A stretch of DNA of 64,000 nucleotides from NCBI RefSeq assembly GCF_013402815.2, contig NZ_CP058601.1, positions 2,542,001-2,606,000 on the forward strand. The letters are read 5' to 3'. The notes beneath the pieces are model-generated. The model searched no databases. It saw nothing but the letters and a program-made list of their open reading frames with translations, and was not told the DNA's origin. Source of the stretch: Natrinema halophilum (GTDB lineage Archaea; Halobacteriota; Halobacteria; Halobacteriales; Natrialbaceae). The position numbers were made by a program, and so were the translations under genes. This document shows, piece after piece, positions 30,635 to 39,533 of this stretch. Every line of letters begins with the position of its first letter. Position 1 is the first letter of the stretch.

Positions 30635-31261
30635 ATGACACCAGACGAGCAACGGCAACCCCCAGCGGAACGAACCGGTGAGATCGAACACGGCGTCGAC
30701 GCCGGTGAACACCTCGAGTTCATCGAGTGGGTCGAAGCCAATCCCGACGAAGCCAAACTCGAATTTCGCGCATCGGGCGTCACCGAAGACGTCGCAAATC
30801 GGACTGCCGCCACGATCGGCGAATGGGCTCTCGGGGGCGAGGAGATGGGAATGGATCGCGAACACACTCTCGAGTTCGGCCTGCCGCCGGAACTCGAAGA
30901 CGCGATGGGATATCAGGAACCGACAGACCGCTACGAAGCGGTCGAAGGCACATTGGCCGGACTCACGGCGTGTATCAACGGGACCGTCGTCTTCAACGCG
31001 ATTCGGGACGGGATCGAAATAGACGACGTGACGACGACCGTGCGCGCCCCGATCGATCTCCGGATGCTCTTTGGCATCCACGACGTCGACAGGGCCCACG
31101 AGATGTACGGTGAACTCGAGATCGACGTCGAGGTTGCGGGCGATCTCACAGAGGCGGAGAAAGGGGCGGTTCGCGAGTACTACAATCGCTCCCCCGTTTA
31201 CAATCTCGTGACGATGGAACACCCCAACAGACCGAAGGTCGATTTCAGCACACCCGCCTGA
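30635..31261 (+). CDS. OsmC family protein
   Basis: 208 residues. The OsmC fold is seen from about residue 45 to 200. The conserved Cys-bearing helix is GTLAGLTACINGTVVFNAIR near residue 110, and ALGGEEMGMDREHTLEFGLP precedes it. OsmC proteins are thiol peroxidases that use the pair of cysteines; here only one Cys (the helix one) is obvious, and the first Cys of the usual pair seems to be lacking. So it may not act as a peroxidase. The gene is monocistronic. Confidence 0.8.
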   Translation: MTPDEQRQPPAERTGEIEHGVDAGEHLEFIEWVEANPDEAKLEFRASGVTEDVANRTAATIGEWALGGEEMGMDREHTLEFGLPPELEDAMGYQEPTDRYEAVEGTLAGLTACINGTVVFNAIRDGIEIDDVTTTVRAPIDLRMLFGIHDVDRAHEMYGELEIDVEVAGDLTEAEKGAVREYYNRSPVYNLVTMEHPNRPKVDFSTPA

Positions 31262-31492
31262 ACGGCGCAGCGAGAGACGTTCGGCTCCGGGCAGTTTTTC
31301 GTTTTGAACCGGCACCGAGTACCAGCGAGCGACGGGGTGTCGGGGAATTCATCGAAACGAACGACTTCAAGACGCCGTTAGCGTTCGGGCTCATCGATTT
31401 CGTGTCTGAGAGCGGAGAACACACGAAGACGTGCACACGTCGGTCGACGATGTATCTTCGCCGGCCGAGTTCGGGGAAGCACCTGGCAAATA
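31262..31492. other. Intergenic region upstream of the MITE-like element
   Basis: About 230 bp with no gene visible. Together with the MITE-like element it separates the OsmC gene from the zinc-ribbon gene. Confidence 0.4.
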
Positions 31493-31600
31493 TAGTAGTC
31501 GTTGAAGCGATTTCCCCGCTGCTCGCACTGCTGCGGCCAGCGAGCGCTCGCTGGCCGCGAATTCGCGAGCGGGATGTGCAATGACGTTCAACGACTACTA
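31493..31600. mobile_element. 108-bp MITE-like element with 14-bp terminal inverted repeats
   Basis: The ends are perfect inverted repeats, TAGTAGTCGTTGAA at 31493-31506 and TTCAACGACTACTA at 31587-31600. The middle has a perfect 22-bp palindrome at 31535-31556 (two GGCCAGCGAG-type arms). There is no open frame and no transposase. No obvious direct duplication flanks it. The size, terminal repeats and lack of genes fit a miniature inverted-repeat transposable element; it would move with an IS that has the same ends. Confidence 0.7.
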
Positions 31601-31707
31601 GACGAAAAATCGGTGTGACGGTTCGATTTCCGGCCTCGGACGATGCTCGACGCAGTTTCGAAACCGCTGACCTCGAGTTTAAGTACGAAACCGCGGCCAA
31701 CGGCCCT

Positions 31708-32484
31708 ATGATCGACGACGCAATCCGCATCCTCGCGGGTGACTGTACCGTCATCACCGAGAATACCGACCGTGAGGAGTACCGCGGCCGAGTAACGACG
31801 CTCGTCAAGCCGGACAACACCGTGCTGGTCCACGATATCGACGGCTACCAGCCGGTCGCGTGGATCACCCGTGCGGACAGCGTCTCGAGCGATCGCACGG
31901 GAGACTTCACACTCGTTGCGAAGAAAGACACCCAGACGCTGCGAATCGCAGCCCACGAGCAGGACGGGTTCGCACACTACCCGGCTTCCGCGGCCGGGAC
32001 GCCCGTCGGGGTGTGTCCCGACTGCGACGGAGCGCTCGTCCGCTCGAGCGGCGTCAACTGCGTCGGTTGCGGCGACTGCTATGGCGTGCCGACGGATGCC
32101 ACAATCCGAGACGAGCAGTGCGATTGCGATTGCGGTCTTCCTCGAATGCGCGTCGAACGAGGACTAGCGTTCGACGTCTGTCTCGACCGCGCCTGCGAGT
32201 CGCTCGACGCTGCGGTCAGCCAGGCCTTCGACCGCGAGTGGCAGTGCCCCGAATCGGATTGTGATGGCGATCTCCGGATTCTCCGGCGAGGGGGCCTCAT
32301 CGCCGGGTGCGAACGCTACCCAGACTGCGACACTGGCTTTGCGGTTCCCACTGGCGTCGTCGGCGGGAAGTGCGGGTGCGGGCTACCGACGTTCGAGACC
32401 GCAAGCGGCACCCGGTGTCTCGACAGGACCTGCAATCGAGCGCTGGACGGAGTACTCGAGGCCGAATCCGAGACGGACGACTGA
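31708..32484 (+). CDS. NucS-N-domain protein with C-terminal zinc ribbons
   Basis: 258 residues from ATG 31708 (MIDDAIRILAGDCTVITENT). Residues 1-95 match the N-terminal beta domain of the mismatch endonuclease NucS/EndoMS (GRVTTLVKPDNTVLVHDIDG, YQPVAWITRADSV). The nuclease domain is absent. Instead there are three or four zinc-ribbon-like parts: CPDCDGAL...CVGCGDC near 105-125, CDCDCGLPR...CLDRAC near 140-165, CPESDCDGDL...CERYPDC near 185-210, and CGCGLPTFE...CLDRTC near 225-245. Such C4 ribbons resemble topoisomerase I C-terminal fingers. It probably binds DNA or clamps to PCNA without cutting; that is inference. Confidence 0.75.
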   Translation: MIDDAIRILAGDCTVITENTDREEYRGRVTTLVKPDNTVLVHDIDGYQPVAWITRADSVSSDRTGDFTLVAKKDTQTLRIAAHEQDGFAHYPASAAGTPVGVCPDCDGALVRSSGVNCVGCGDCYGVPTDATIRDEQCDCDCGLPRMRVERGLAFDVCLDRACESLDAAVSQAFDREWQCPESDCDGDLRILRRGGLIAGCERYPDCDTGFAVPTGVVGGKCGCGLPTFETASGTRCLDRTCNRALDGVLEAESETDD

Positions 32485-32738
32485 GCAACCCGCAGAATTA
32501 CCGTGCGCTAGCCCCCGATCAGCCGCCGCTGGGGTAGCGGGAACAAAAGGGGCTGGCGCGGTCGACGAACCCCGATGACCGAGGGCTCGAAGGAGGAGCG
32601 CAACGAGGACCGCAGCGAATTCCGGGAGTCGACCGTGCCAGGGCTTTCGAGACAGTTTCATCCGATGAAGGGACGCAACCGTAGCGACGGACGGCAACCG
32701 ATCCGCAGCCACTTAGTCCCGGCCAGCCAACACCCGAT

Positions 32739-33809
32739 ATGGCACTCGAGGGGCGGTTCGACGACGGCGTCGTCCGCGTCGGAGGCGACGCACGCCAGCG
32801 GTATCACGACTCGCGGGGCTACGGCTATCCGCTCGACGGGAACGAAATCGCTCTCGCGCCCGTCGAGGCGGCTCACCTGTTGTATCGAGGGGATCTCGAG
32901 GCAGTCGTCGACGTCGAGAGCGGCGAGCGACTCGAATTTCGGGAGTTCGTGGCTCGCGAACCCGGGCTCGACTTCGGCGTTCGGTTCCTCGTCTACGCAG
33001 ATCTGCGGTCGCGGGGATTCTACCTCTCACCGGCCGCGGAGCCGTGGATTCCGAATCCACCCGGCAGTGAGGCGGACTTCGCCGTGTTCCCTCGGGGGAA
33101 AGGGCCGAGAGACGGCGACATTGCGTACGCGTTACGAATCATTGGCGAGCGAACCGATATTCCAGCCAGCGAACTCCGAGAGGGCGTCCTGGCGGTCGTC
33201 GACGAGGAGAGCGAAATCACCTACTTCAAGATCGACCGCCGAAATCCGACCGGAACGTCGGACACCGGCGGCGAGATGCCGGCGAACTGCGAGGCGGACC
33301 TCCTCGCCGATCGAGTGGTCATCTGGGACCCCCCACTCGAACTCTACGAAAGAGCGTTCTACGGCCAGCCCCTAGAGGGACGGGAATACGACCGGCCGAC
33401 GCTACAGTGTTCCCTGCTCGAGGCGACGTACCTCGCCGAACGAGGTGCACTTTCCCTCGAGCCCGAGACGGTCCGCAAACGAGGGCGGGAGGTCGAAGGA
33501 GAGCGGTTCGATCGGCGACTGACGGTCTACAGTGTGCTGCGGGAACGGGGAGTCGTCCCCAAAACGGGATACAAGTTCGGCGCGGATTTTCGGACGTACG
33601 CCGATGTCGAATCCGTAGAAAACCTCGGTCACTCCGAGTTGCTCGTCCGCGTCCATCCGGCGGCGTACGTCTTCGAACCGCGCGATCTGGCGCTCGACGT
33701 CCGGCTCGCACACGGCGTTCGAAAGACGATGGTATTCGCGCTCGTGAGTGGTGAGTCCGACGAAGACGGGGGAATCGAGTGGTGGTCACTCGAACGGCTC
33801 ACGCCGTGA
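32739..33809 (+). CDS. endA: tRNA-intron (splicing) endonuclease
   Basis: 356 residues, the fused two-repeat form of the archaeal enzyme, which works as a homodimer and cuts bulge-helix-bulge sites in pre-tRNA and pre-rRNA. The N-terminal repeat spans about 1-165 and the C-terminal catalytic repeat 180-356. The triad is visible: Tyr in TGYKFGADFRTY near residue 273, His in LVRVHPAAYVF near 306, and Lys in GVRKTMVFALVSG near 330. The start at ATG 32739 (MALEGRFDDGVVRVGGD) fits homologues. Substrates in this window include the two rRNA processing stems. Confidence 0.94.
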   Translation: MALEGRFDDGVVRVGGDARQRYHDSRGYGYPLDGNEIALAPVEAAHLLYRGDLEAVVDVESGERLEFREFVAREPGLDFGVRFLVYADLRSRGFYLSPAAEPWIPNPPGSEADFAVFPRGKGPRDGDIAYALRIIGERTDIPASELREGVLAVVDEESEITYFKIDRRNPTGTSDTGGEMPANCEADLLADRVVIWDPPLELYERAFYGQPLEGREYDRPTLQCSLLEATYLAERGALSLEPETVRKRGREVEGERFDRRLTVYSVLRERGVVPKTGYKFGADFRTYADVESVENLGHSELLVRVHPAAYVFEPRDLALDVRLAHGVRKTMVFALVSGESDEDGGIEWWSLERLTP

Positions 33810-33817
33810 GCACCGAC

Positions 33818-34747
33818 CTACGAGAATCGCTCAAGAAACGCCGCCCCCAGAACGACCTCCGTCCCGGCCAACCCGACCGAGCAGAAGAGCGTGATCGCGT
33901 CCTCACGCCGGCGACCGAGTTCGGGTTCGGCGAGGACGTCCGCGAGTTCGACCATCCGCTCGCGATTCGCGCCCGAAGCGATGTACGGCCTATCGAACGC
34001 GTCGACCTGTATCACCGAATCGGTCGCGATGACGTCGGCGCGGTCGACGACGTCGAGCGGAAGTTCATGGGCATCCGTAAAGCGCGGGCCGATCGTCGTG
34101 ACGTGGGTACCGGATGCGAGCCAGTCGGGGTCGAAAACGGGTTCGTCGCTGTCGGTCGCACAGACGAGGGTGTCGGCCTCGCGGACGACTGATTCGGGAT
34201 CATCGACTGCGCAGACAGGTGGCGAGACCTCACCGTCCGCCGTTTCGGCGAATGCCTCGCGGCTCTCGGCCGTCGGACTGTAGACCAGTACCGCTTCGAA
34301 GTCGCGGGCCGCACACGCCGCGCCGACCTGCGCTCGAGCCTGGAACCCCGATCCGAGCACGCCAAGCGTCGTGCCGTCCTCGCGAGCGAGGCAATCGATG
34401 GCGACGCCGCCGATGCCGCCCGTTCTGAGCCCGCCGACCGCGTGGCCCACGATCAGCCCCTCGAACGCGCCGGTCGTCGCGTCGAAGACGGCCACCAGTT
34501 CCGTATGATCGTCGCCGGACTCGGGATGGGTTTCGTAAACCCGAAACCCGGCCGCGTTGGTCGGTCCGGTAGCGGCTCCCGCGGTGAACACCAGCTCCCC
34601 CTCGCCCGCATCGACGTGCCAGCGCGGCGGGGCCTCGAGGGCCCCTGCTGCTCGCTGCGCGAGCGCATCGCGCATGGCGTCGACGACCTGTTCGTACTCG
34701 AACTGGGAGTAGACGTCGCCGTCCGTCAGAACGGGAAACCCGGTCAT
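33818..34747 (-). CDS. Ornithine cyclodeaminase / alanine dehydrogenase family enzyme
   Basis: 309 residues (ATG 34747). An N-terminal dimerisation part is followed by a Rossmann fold with GVLGSGFQARAQVGA near residue 130. EGLIVGHAVGGLRTGGIGGV before it and GTHVTTIGPRFTDAHELPLD after it match the mu-crystallin/OCD family. Members use NAD(P)H to cyclise ornithine, deaminate alanine or reduce imines; motifs do not decide which. It converges with endA (8 bp between stops). A second homologue is at 59087. Confidence 0.88.
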   Translation of the reverse strand: MTGFPVLTDGDVYSQFEYEQVVDAMRDALAQRAAGALEAPPRWHVDAGEGELVFTAGAATGPTNAAGFRVYETHPESGDDHTELVAVFDATTGAFEGLIVGHAVGGLRTGGIGGVAIDCLAREDGTTLGVLGSGFQARAQVGAACAARDFEAVLVYSPTAESREAFAETADGEVSPPVCAVDDPESVVREADTLVCATDSDEPVFDPDWLASGTHVTTIGPRFTDAHELPLDVVDRADVIATDSVIQVDAFDRPYIASGANRERMVELADVLAEPELGRRREDAITLFCSVGLAGTEVVLGAAFLERFS

Positions 34748-34800
34748 GCCCGATCCGTTGGGTGGACGGAGTATAAACGTGCGCGACGGGTCGACGATCG

Positions 34801-35196
34801 CTACGACTCGTCCGGAATCGCCGCACCTTCGTGCTCGAGCAACTGCCGTTTGAGGTCCAGTCCACCCGTGTAGCCGACGAGCGAGTCCACGCCCACGATT
34901 CGGTGACAGGGGACGATCACGGGAATCGGGTTGCGACCGCAGGCCTGCCCGACCGCGATCGGTGCGGTCTCGAGTTTCGACGCAACCGCCCCGTACGTTC
35001 GCGTTTCGCCGGCTGGGATCTCCGTCATCGTTCGCATGACGGAGCCGGTGAAGTCATCGGGGAACTCGATTTCGAGGTCGAACGCGTCACGCTCACCGGC
35101 CTCGTATTCCTGCACCTGCTCACGGATCGTTGTCGGCGTCGCGTCGATCCGCGACCCGTCGATCTCCCGCTCGTGCCCGAATACCCGAATGCGCAT
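34801..35196 (-). CDS. ogt: O6-methylguanine-DNA methyltransferase
   Basis: 131 residues with the alkyltransferase active site IPVIVPCHRIVG near residue 93, where the Cys takes the methyl group, after GETRTYGAVASKLETAPIAV and GQACGRNP (helix-turn-helix and Asn hinge). The N-terminal domain is very short compared with Ogt/Ada (about 40 residues before the DNA-binding part), as in other haloarchaeal forms. It repairs O6-alkylguanine by a one-time transfer. It is divergent from trpS, with about 100 bp between them. Confidence 0.9.
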   Translation of the reverse strand: MRIRVFGHEREIDGSRIDATPTTIREQVQEYEAGERDAFDLEIEFPDDFTGSVMRTMTEIPAGETRTYGAVASKLETAPIAVGQACGRNPIPVIVPCHRIVGVDSLVGYTGGLDLKRQLLEHEGAAIPDES

Positions 35197-35300
35197 CGGA
35201 TCGACGTTCGGCCCGCACCCACTTTACTCTCGAGTGTCGGAAATTCGACCGAGAGCGAAGCCGAAGGCTTTTGCGCGCTGGCGCGCCAAAACGCACACTA

Positions 35301-36896
35301 ATGACCGGAGACGATCCACTCGAGGAGTCCGAGTCAGGGGAACCGACGACCGGGGAACCGCTCGCGGATGGTGGCGCTGCTGGAGCCGACGACGTCGCGC
35401 TGGACCCCTGGGGATCCTCGAGCGTCTCCGATTACCGGAAGCTGTTCGAGGAATTCGGCATCGAGGAGTTCGACGAGGTCCTCGAAGAGGTCCCGAATCC
35501 CCACTACCTGATGCGCCGAGGGGTCATCTTCGGGCACAGGGACTATCGCCCGGTCGCGCAGGCGTTGCAAAACGACGAGCCCGCAGCGGTCCTCTCCGGG
35601 TTCATGCCGACCGGCGACCCTCACATCGGTCACAAGCTGGTCTTCGACGAGATCATTTGGCACCAGCAACAGGGTGCCGACGCCTACGGGCTGATCGCCG
35701 ATCTCGAAGCCAACTCGGCTCGCGGCATGAGCTGGAAGGAGATCGACGAACACGCGCGTGACTACTTGCTCTCGTTGCTCGCGCTCGGCTTCGACCTCGA
35801 AGACGGAACGCTCTACCGTCAGTCGACGAACCGCGAACTACAGGATCTGGCCTTCGAACTCGGCGCAGAAGCGAACTTCTCCGAGCTGCAGGCGATCTAC
35901 GGCTTCGACGGCGAAACTGACGTCTCACACATGCAGTCGGTCGTCACCCAGATGGCCGACATTCTTTACCCGCAACTCGAGGAGCCAAAGCCGACCGTGA
36001 TCCCCGTCGGACCGGACCAGGACCCCCACGTCCGGCTGGCCCGTGATCTCGCCGAACGGATGCGGTTCTTCAAGGTGTCTGAAGCCTACGCCAGCTTCGA
36101 ACTCGATCTCGACGAGCGCGACCTGGTCGCGGAGTTCTACGAAGAGCTCGATTCCGCCGACTTCGACGACGATAGCCTTCGGTGCGTCCACGTCGCGGAG
36201 GCGCTCGAAGGGACCCCCCTCTCGGAACTCGACGCCGACGCCGAGACGCTACGTTCAGTCCTGGCGAAATTAAACGAAGCCGGCATGGAACCGGTCCGAC
36301 CGCGCATCCGATTCTTCGATCGGCGGGCGACCGACGAGGCGTTCGAGGCGCTGATCGACGCCATCGAGGGCGAAAAGCGGGTTTACGAGGGACACGTCGA
36401 CGCGTTCGAGATCAACCGCGACGAAGCCGAGGAACTCGCCCGCGAGATCGAAGTCGACACCGGCGGCTACGGTTTTCAGCCGCCGTCTTCGATCTATCAC
36501 CGATTCATGACCGGGCTCACCGGCGGCAAGATGTCCTCCTCGATCCCGGCCAGTCACATCTCGCTACTGGACGACCCCGAGGACGGCTACGACAAGGTAA
36601 AGGCAGCGACGACCGGCGGCCGCGAGACCGCAGAAGAACAGCGCGAGAAGGGGGGCCGAGCCGACGAGTGTCCAGTCTACGAACTCTACGCCTACCTGCT
36701 GGCCGGTGACGACGACGAATTCGCCAAACGCGTCTACGACGAATGCGTCGGCGGCGAGCGCCTGTGTGGTGACTGCAAGGAGCAGGCTGCCCAGCTCATG
36801 CGGGAGTTCCTGGCGGAGCACCAGGAAAAACGCGACGAAGTCGAAGACCTGCTCGAGGCTGCCGACATCGAACTCGAATCGCCGCGGCGTCGTTGA
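35301..36896 (+). CDS. trpS: Tryptophan-tRNA ligase
   Basis: 531 residues from ATG 35301 (MTGDDPLEESESGEPTTGEP); upstream in-frame codons lie in the MGMT promoter and coding area. A 40-residue acidic N-terminal tail precedes the class I core. The HIGH signature is PTGDPHIGHKLVFDE near residue 97, and the KMSKS signature is TGGKMSSSIPASH near 410. Asp/Gln residues in VGPDQDPHVRLARDLAERM bind tryptophan in the archaeal/eukaryal type. C-terminal Cys residues in CVGGERLCGDCKEQAAQLMR end the anticodon-binding part. It charges tRNA-Trp. Confidence 0.95.
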   Translation: MTGDDPLEESESGEPTTGEPLADGGAAGADDVALDPWGSSSVSDYRKLFEEFGIEEFDEVLEEVPNPHYLMRRGVIFGHRDYRPVAQALQNDEPAAVLSGFMPTGDPHIGHKLVFDEIIWHQQQGADAYGLIADLEANSARGMSWKEIDEHARDYLLSLLALGFDLEDGTLYRQSTNRELQDLAFELGAEANFSELQAIYGFDGETDVSHMQSVVTQMADILYPQLEEPKPTVIPVGPDQDPHVRLARDLAERMRFFKVSEAYASFELDLDERDLVAEFYEELDSADFDDDSLRCVHVAEALEGTPLSELDADAETLRSVLAKLNEAGMEPVRPRIRFFDRRATDEAFEALIDAIEGEKRVYEGHVDAFEINRDEAEELAREIEVDTGGYGFQPPSSIYHRFMTGLTGGKMSSSIPASHISLLDDPEDGYDKVKAATTGGRETAEEQREKGGRADECPVYELYAYLLAGDDDEFAKRVYDECVGGERLCGDCKEQAAQLMREFLAEHQEKRDEVEDLLEAADIELESPRRR

Positions 36897-37041
36897 GCGC
36901 GACGCGAAATCGGTGCGCGACGCACGATCGATGCGACGTACACACGGAACGCGCTCTCGGGTTCGCGCGGCGACTATCCGGCACGCAGACTGAGAGGGAA
37001 TTTCGGACGACCTCTGAGTTGGGTTTTGGCGTCTGACGAAG

Positions 37042-37049
37042 ATATATAG
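37042..37049 (+). promoter_or_regulatory. TATA box of the gene at 37077
   Basis: TATATAGG about 28-35 bp before ATG 37077. At this distance transcription would start close to or at the ATG, so the mRNA is probably leaderless, as is common in haloarchaea. Confidence 0.6.
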
Positions 37050-37076
37050 GTCCGGTTGTGGAACCCGCAGATATCG

Positions 37077-38378
37077 ATGGCTCCGCATCCCCGAGATTCG
37101 AACGACGACCTGCTGGTCTCTGCCGACGTCCTCGGTGCATTCGGCGTCACGGCGACTGACATCGAGCGGAAATCGACAGGTGAGAGTACACTCGAGGGGG
37201 TGTTGACCGACGCACTCGGACACGGGATCGATCGGACGGCGGTTCTCCGACGGCTGATCGCTCAGAGCGACCGTGGGATCGCCTGTGCAGCCCGATACTC
37301 GCAGACCGACCTCGCGAGCGAACTCGAAGCCGTTTTCGAGGCGATCGGCTGGACGCTCGCGGTCACGCCGTCACCCCACGGGGCGGAAATCGTCGCCGCC
37401 GATCCACGCGGTCGGCATCGCGAGACGACGATCACCTACCCGGAGACGCCGCTTGGAACCAACAACCTGCCCGCCGTTCTCCGGGACATCAGCGAGTCGC
37501 TGCTCGCGGGGACCGACGCCCGGTTCATCCTCCTTTCGGCCGGTATCGATCGCTGGCGAGGTGCGCTGATCGAAGTCGGCGAACTGGAGCGACTCCGCGA
37601 TCGGTACGGCCCACGAATCGACGCGTTCGATCGGCCACTGTTGCCCGAGTACGGACTCGAGGCGTACGTCCCGGTCGAACAACCGGAAGGGGTATCCAGG
37701 CCGACCGGCGGGTCTATAAGCGCCGACGCTGACGGCCCGTGGCCGTCGTGGGCGCTCGAACGAGGTGTGCGACACCAGAACGAACCATCGGTGAACGTCG
37801 GGTCGCTGATCGACGAAGCGGAAGGACGTCCGCAAGCCGAGCAAGATTCGGAGTCGAACGCGGTCGAGGGATACGAGATGCGGGGCGGGTCGCCATCGGT
37901 CACGGTTTCACAGCGAGGGACCGACGATGCTGCATCGACCGACGGAAGCGAATCCGGTGCGAGCGAATCCGAGCGAGACGTGTCGCCGGAGAGGTCGAGC
38001 GAGCGATCTCGAAACCGGTCGACGAAGGACCGCACAACGGGCACGGACGATTTCAGCACGCTCTCGGGCACCAGCCCGACCGCGCGCATCTCGAACGATG
38101 CGTTTGGAACCGGCGTCAGTTGTCGGTCCGACGACGACCGCTACCGCGCGCTCGGGGCCGCGCTCGATGCGGGCGGGAACGTCTCGGCGCGTGGACTCCT
38201 CGAGAGCGACGATTTTCTCCCGGAGCTACCGGCCGCAGGGCCCGTCGAGATCCGCATCGAGTTCGCCGATAGGATCGATCCCGCGGCGATACCCGATGCG
38301 AACCCGACCGCGGATCGATCTGGCTTCGAATGGCTCGACGCCAGCTCGCTCGAGCCGGCTCGAGCTTCGAACAATTAG
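37077..38378 (+). CDS. Haloarchaeal protein of unknown function with disordered middle
   Basis: 433 residues from ATG 37077 (MAPHPRDSNDDLLVSADVLG). Residues 1-210 look folded: helices (VLTDALGHGIDRTAVLRRLI) and strands (HRETTITYPETPLGTNNLPA). Residues 250-335 are rich in Ser, Glu, Arg and Asp and look disordered. The C-terminal part (YRALGAALDAGGNVSARGLL, EIRIEFADRIDPAAI) is folded again. No membrane helix and no known motif. It may be a transcription-linked or stress protein; I do not recognise the family. No operon partner. Confidence 0.6.
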   Translation: MAPHPRDSNDDLLVSADVLGAFGVTATDIERKSTGESTLEGVLTDALGHGIDRTAVLRRLIAQSDRGIACAARYSQTDLASELEAVFEAIGWTLAVTPSPHGAEIVAADPRGRHRETTITYPETPLGTNNLPAVLRDISESLLAGTDARFILLSAGIDRWRGALIEVGELERLRDRYGPRIDAFDRPLLPEYGLEAYVPVEQPEGVSRPTGGSISADADGPWPSWALERGVRHQNEPSVNVGSLIDEAEGRPQAEQDSESNAVEGYEMRGGSPSVTVSQRGTDDAASTDGSESGASESERDVSPERSSERSRNRSTKDRTTGTDDFSTLSGTSPTARISNDAFGTGVSCRSDDDRYRALGAALDAGGNVSARGLLESDDFLPELPAAGPVEIRIEFADRIDPAAIPDANPTADRSGFEWLDASSLEPARASNN

Positions 38379-38483
38379 ACGGTCGAATCGGTGGGGCGAC
38401 TGAGCCGGCACGGAGACGACCGGGACTGGATCGGCTCGCCGAGACGCATCGCCGTGCCGTCGTTCGCGTCGAAGACGCAGCCG

Positions 38484-39476
38484 TCAACCGTTCGTCCGGG
38501 GCGAAGAGAGAGCACCACCGATCGCACCGCCGACGGCCGACAGTACGACGAAATAGGCGGCGAGAAGGGCGGCGAGCCACGGAAGATAATCAACGAACAC
38601 ACCTGCGAACACGAAGAAGACGGCGACCGCGAGAAGCACGAGTACGGCGAGAACGAGCGGCGTCGCGACGAGCCCGGAGACGGCACCGAGAACCGCGCCG
38701 CGTCGCCACCCAGCTTGCTCGAGGTATCCCGTGGCCACACCCCCGATGAACGGCGATCCCGGGACGAAGAAAATCACGGTCGAAAGCGCGCTTCCGACCA
38801 TGACGTTCGTGATCGGCCGCCGGTCGTCGGCCGTACGATCGTCGGCGTCTCGATCGGAACTCCCGACCGTACGATCGTCGGCGTCTCGATCGGAACTCCC
38901 GACCGTACGATCGTCGGCGTCTCGATCGGAACTCCCGACCGTCGGTCGCTCGGCTTCCGGTCGAGAATCGACCGTCACGTCGGCCGATCCGCTGTCGCCG
39001 AACCGGCCGGAATCGGCGGTGTCCTCGCGCTCCTCGACCGCCCCCGTTCGGGGCGCTCGGTCGAGTTCGCTGCGGAGCGTCGCGCCGAGCAGGCCCCCGA
39101 GCCCACCGAACAGGATCGCCAGAAGACCGACGACGACGACGATGAGAAACAGCGCGGCGATTCCGAGACCGGCACCGCCGGTCATCGGCGGCGCGTTTGC
39201 GAGCCAGTAGCCGAATAGCGCGAACGAACTGATCATGACCGTCAGACCGAGCAACATCCCGAGGACGGTACCGAGCCGACGTCGACCGCGCGCGAAGAAC
39301 CCCGAGACAGCGCCCCCGACCGCCGGCGACAGGACGGCCGCCAGTACGAACCGCGACGAATCGATAGCCGCGATAGCCACCACGCCGATCGCGACGAGTC
39401 CGGCGAGAAACGATCCCGCGATGCGTCGGACGGACGATCCCGACGAACTGTCGCCCGAACGAGTCCCCATAGTCAT
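38484..39476 (-). CDS. DUF5518-like membrane protein with a repeat linker
   Basis: 330 residues from ATG 39476 (MTMGTRSGDSSSGSSVRRIA). The first half has three or four membrane helices (IAGSFLAGLVAIGVVAIAAI, LAAVLSPAVGGAVSGFFARG, VLGMLLGLTVMISSFALFGY). A charged linker of about 70 residues contains three TVGSSDRDADDR repeats. The second half has four more helices (VMVGSALSTVIFFVPGSPFI, then GGVATGYLEQAGWRRGAVLG). Gly-rich helices and the GGV-x-TGYL-x-x-GWRRGA pattern fit DUF5518. Function unknown. Confidence 0.7.
   Translation of the reverse strand: MTMGTRSGDSSSGSSVRRIAGSFLAGLVAIGVVAIAAIDSSRFVLAAVLSPAVGGAVSGFFARGRRRLGTVLGMLLGLTVMISSFALFGYWLANAPPMTGGAGLGIAALFLIVVVVGLLAILFGGLGGLLGATLRSELDRAPRTGAVEEREDTADSGRFGDSGSADVTVDSRPEAERPTVGSSDRDADDRTVGSSDRDADDRTVGSSDRDADDRTADDRRPITNVMVGSALSTVIFFVPGSPFIGGVATGYLEQAGWRRGAVLGAVSGLVATPLVLAVLVLLAVAVFFVFAGVFVDYLPWLAALLAAYFVVLSAVGGAIGGALSSPRTNG
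38831..38940 (-). repeat. 36-bp tandem repeat, three copies, in frame
   Basis: The plus-strand unit begins CCGTACGATCGTCGGCGTCT and is repeated at 38831, 38867 and 38903 with no visible change. It codes for TVGSSDRDADDR in the linker of the DUF5518-like protein. The identity between copies points to recent duplication. Confidence 0.95.
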
Positions 39477-39533
39477 TACATCACTGAACGAACGTATCAA
39501 TCTAGGTGAGAGACGTTCGTCACCGGGCGGCAA

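Noticed and set aside
38831-38940. 36-bp repeats considered as CRISPR repeats
   Set aside because: No spacers; the copies are contiguous and code for a protein linker.
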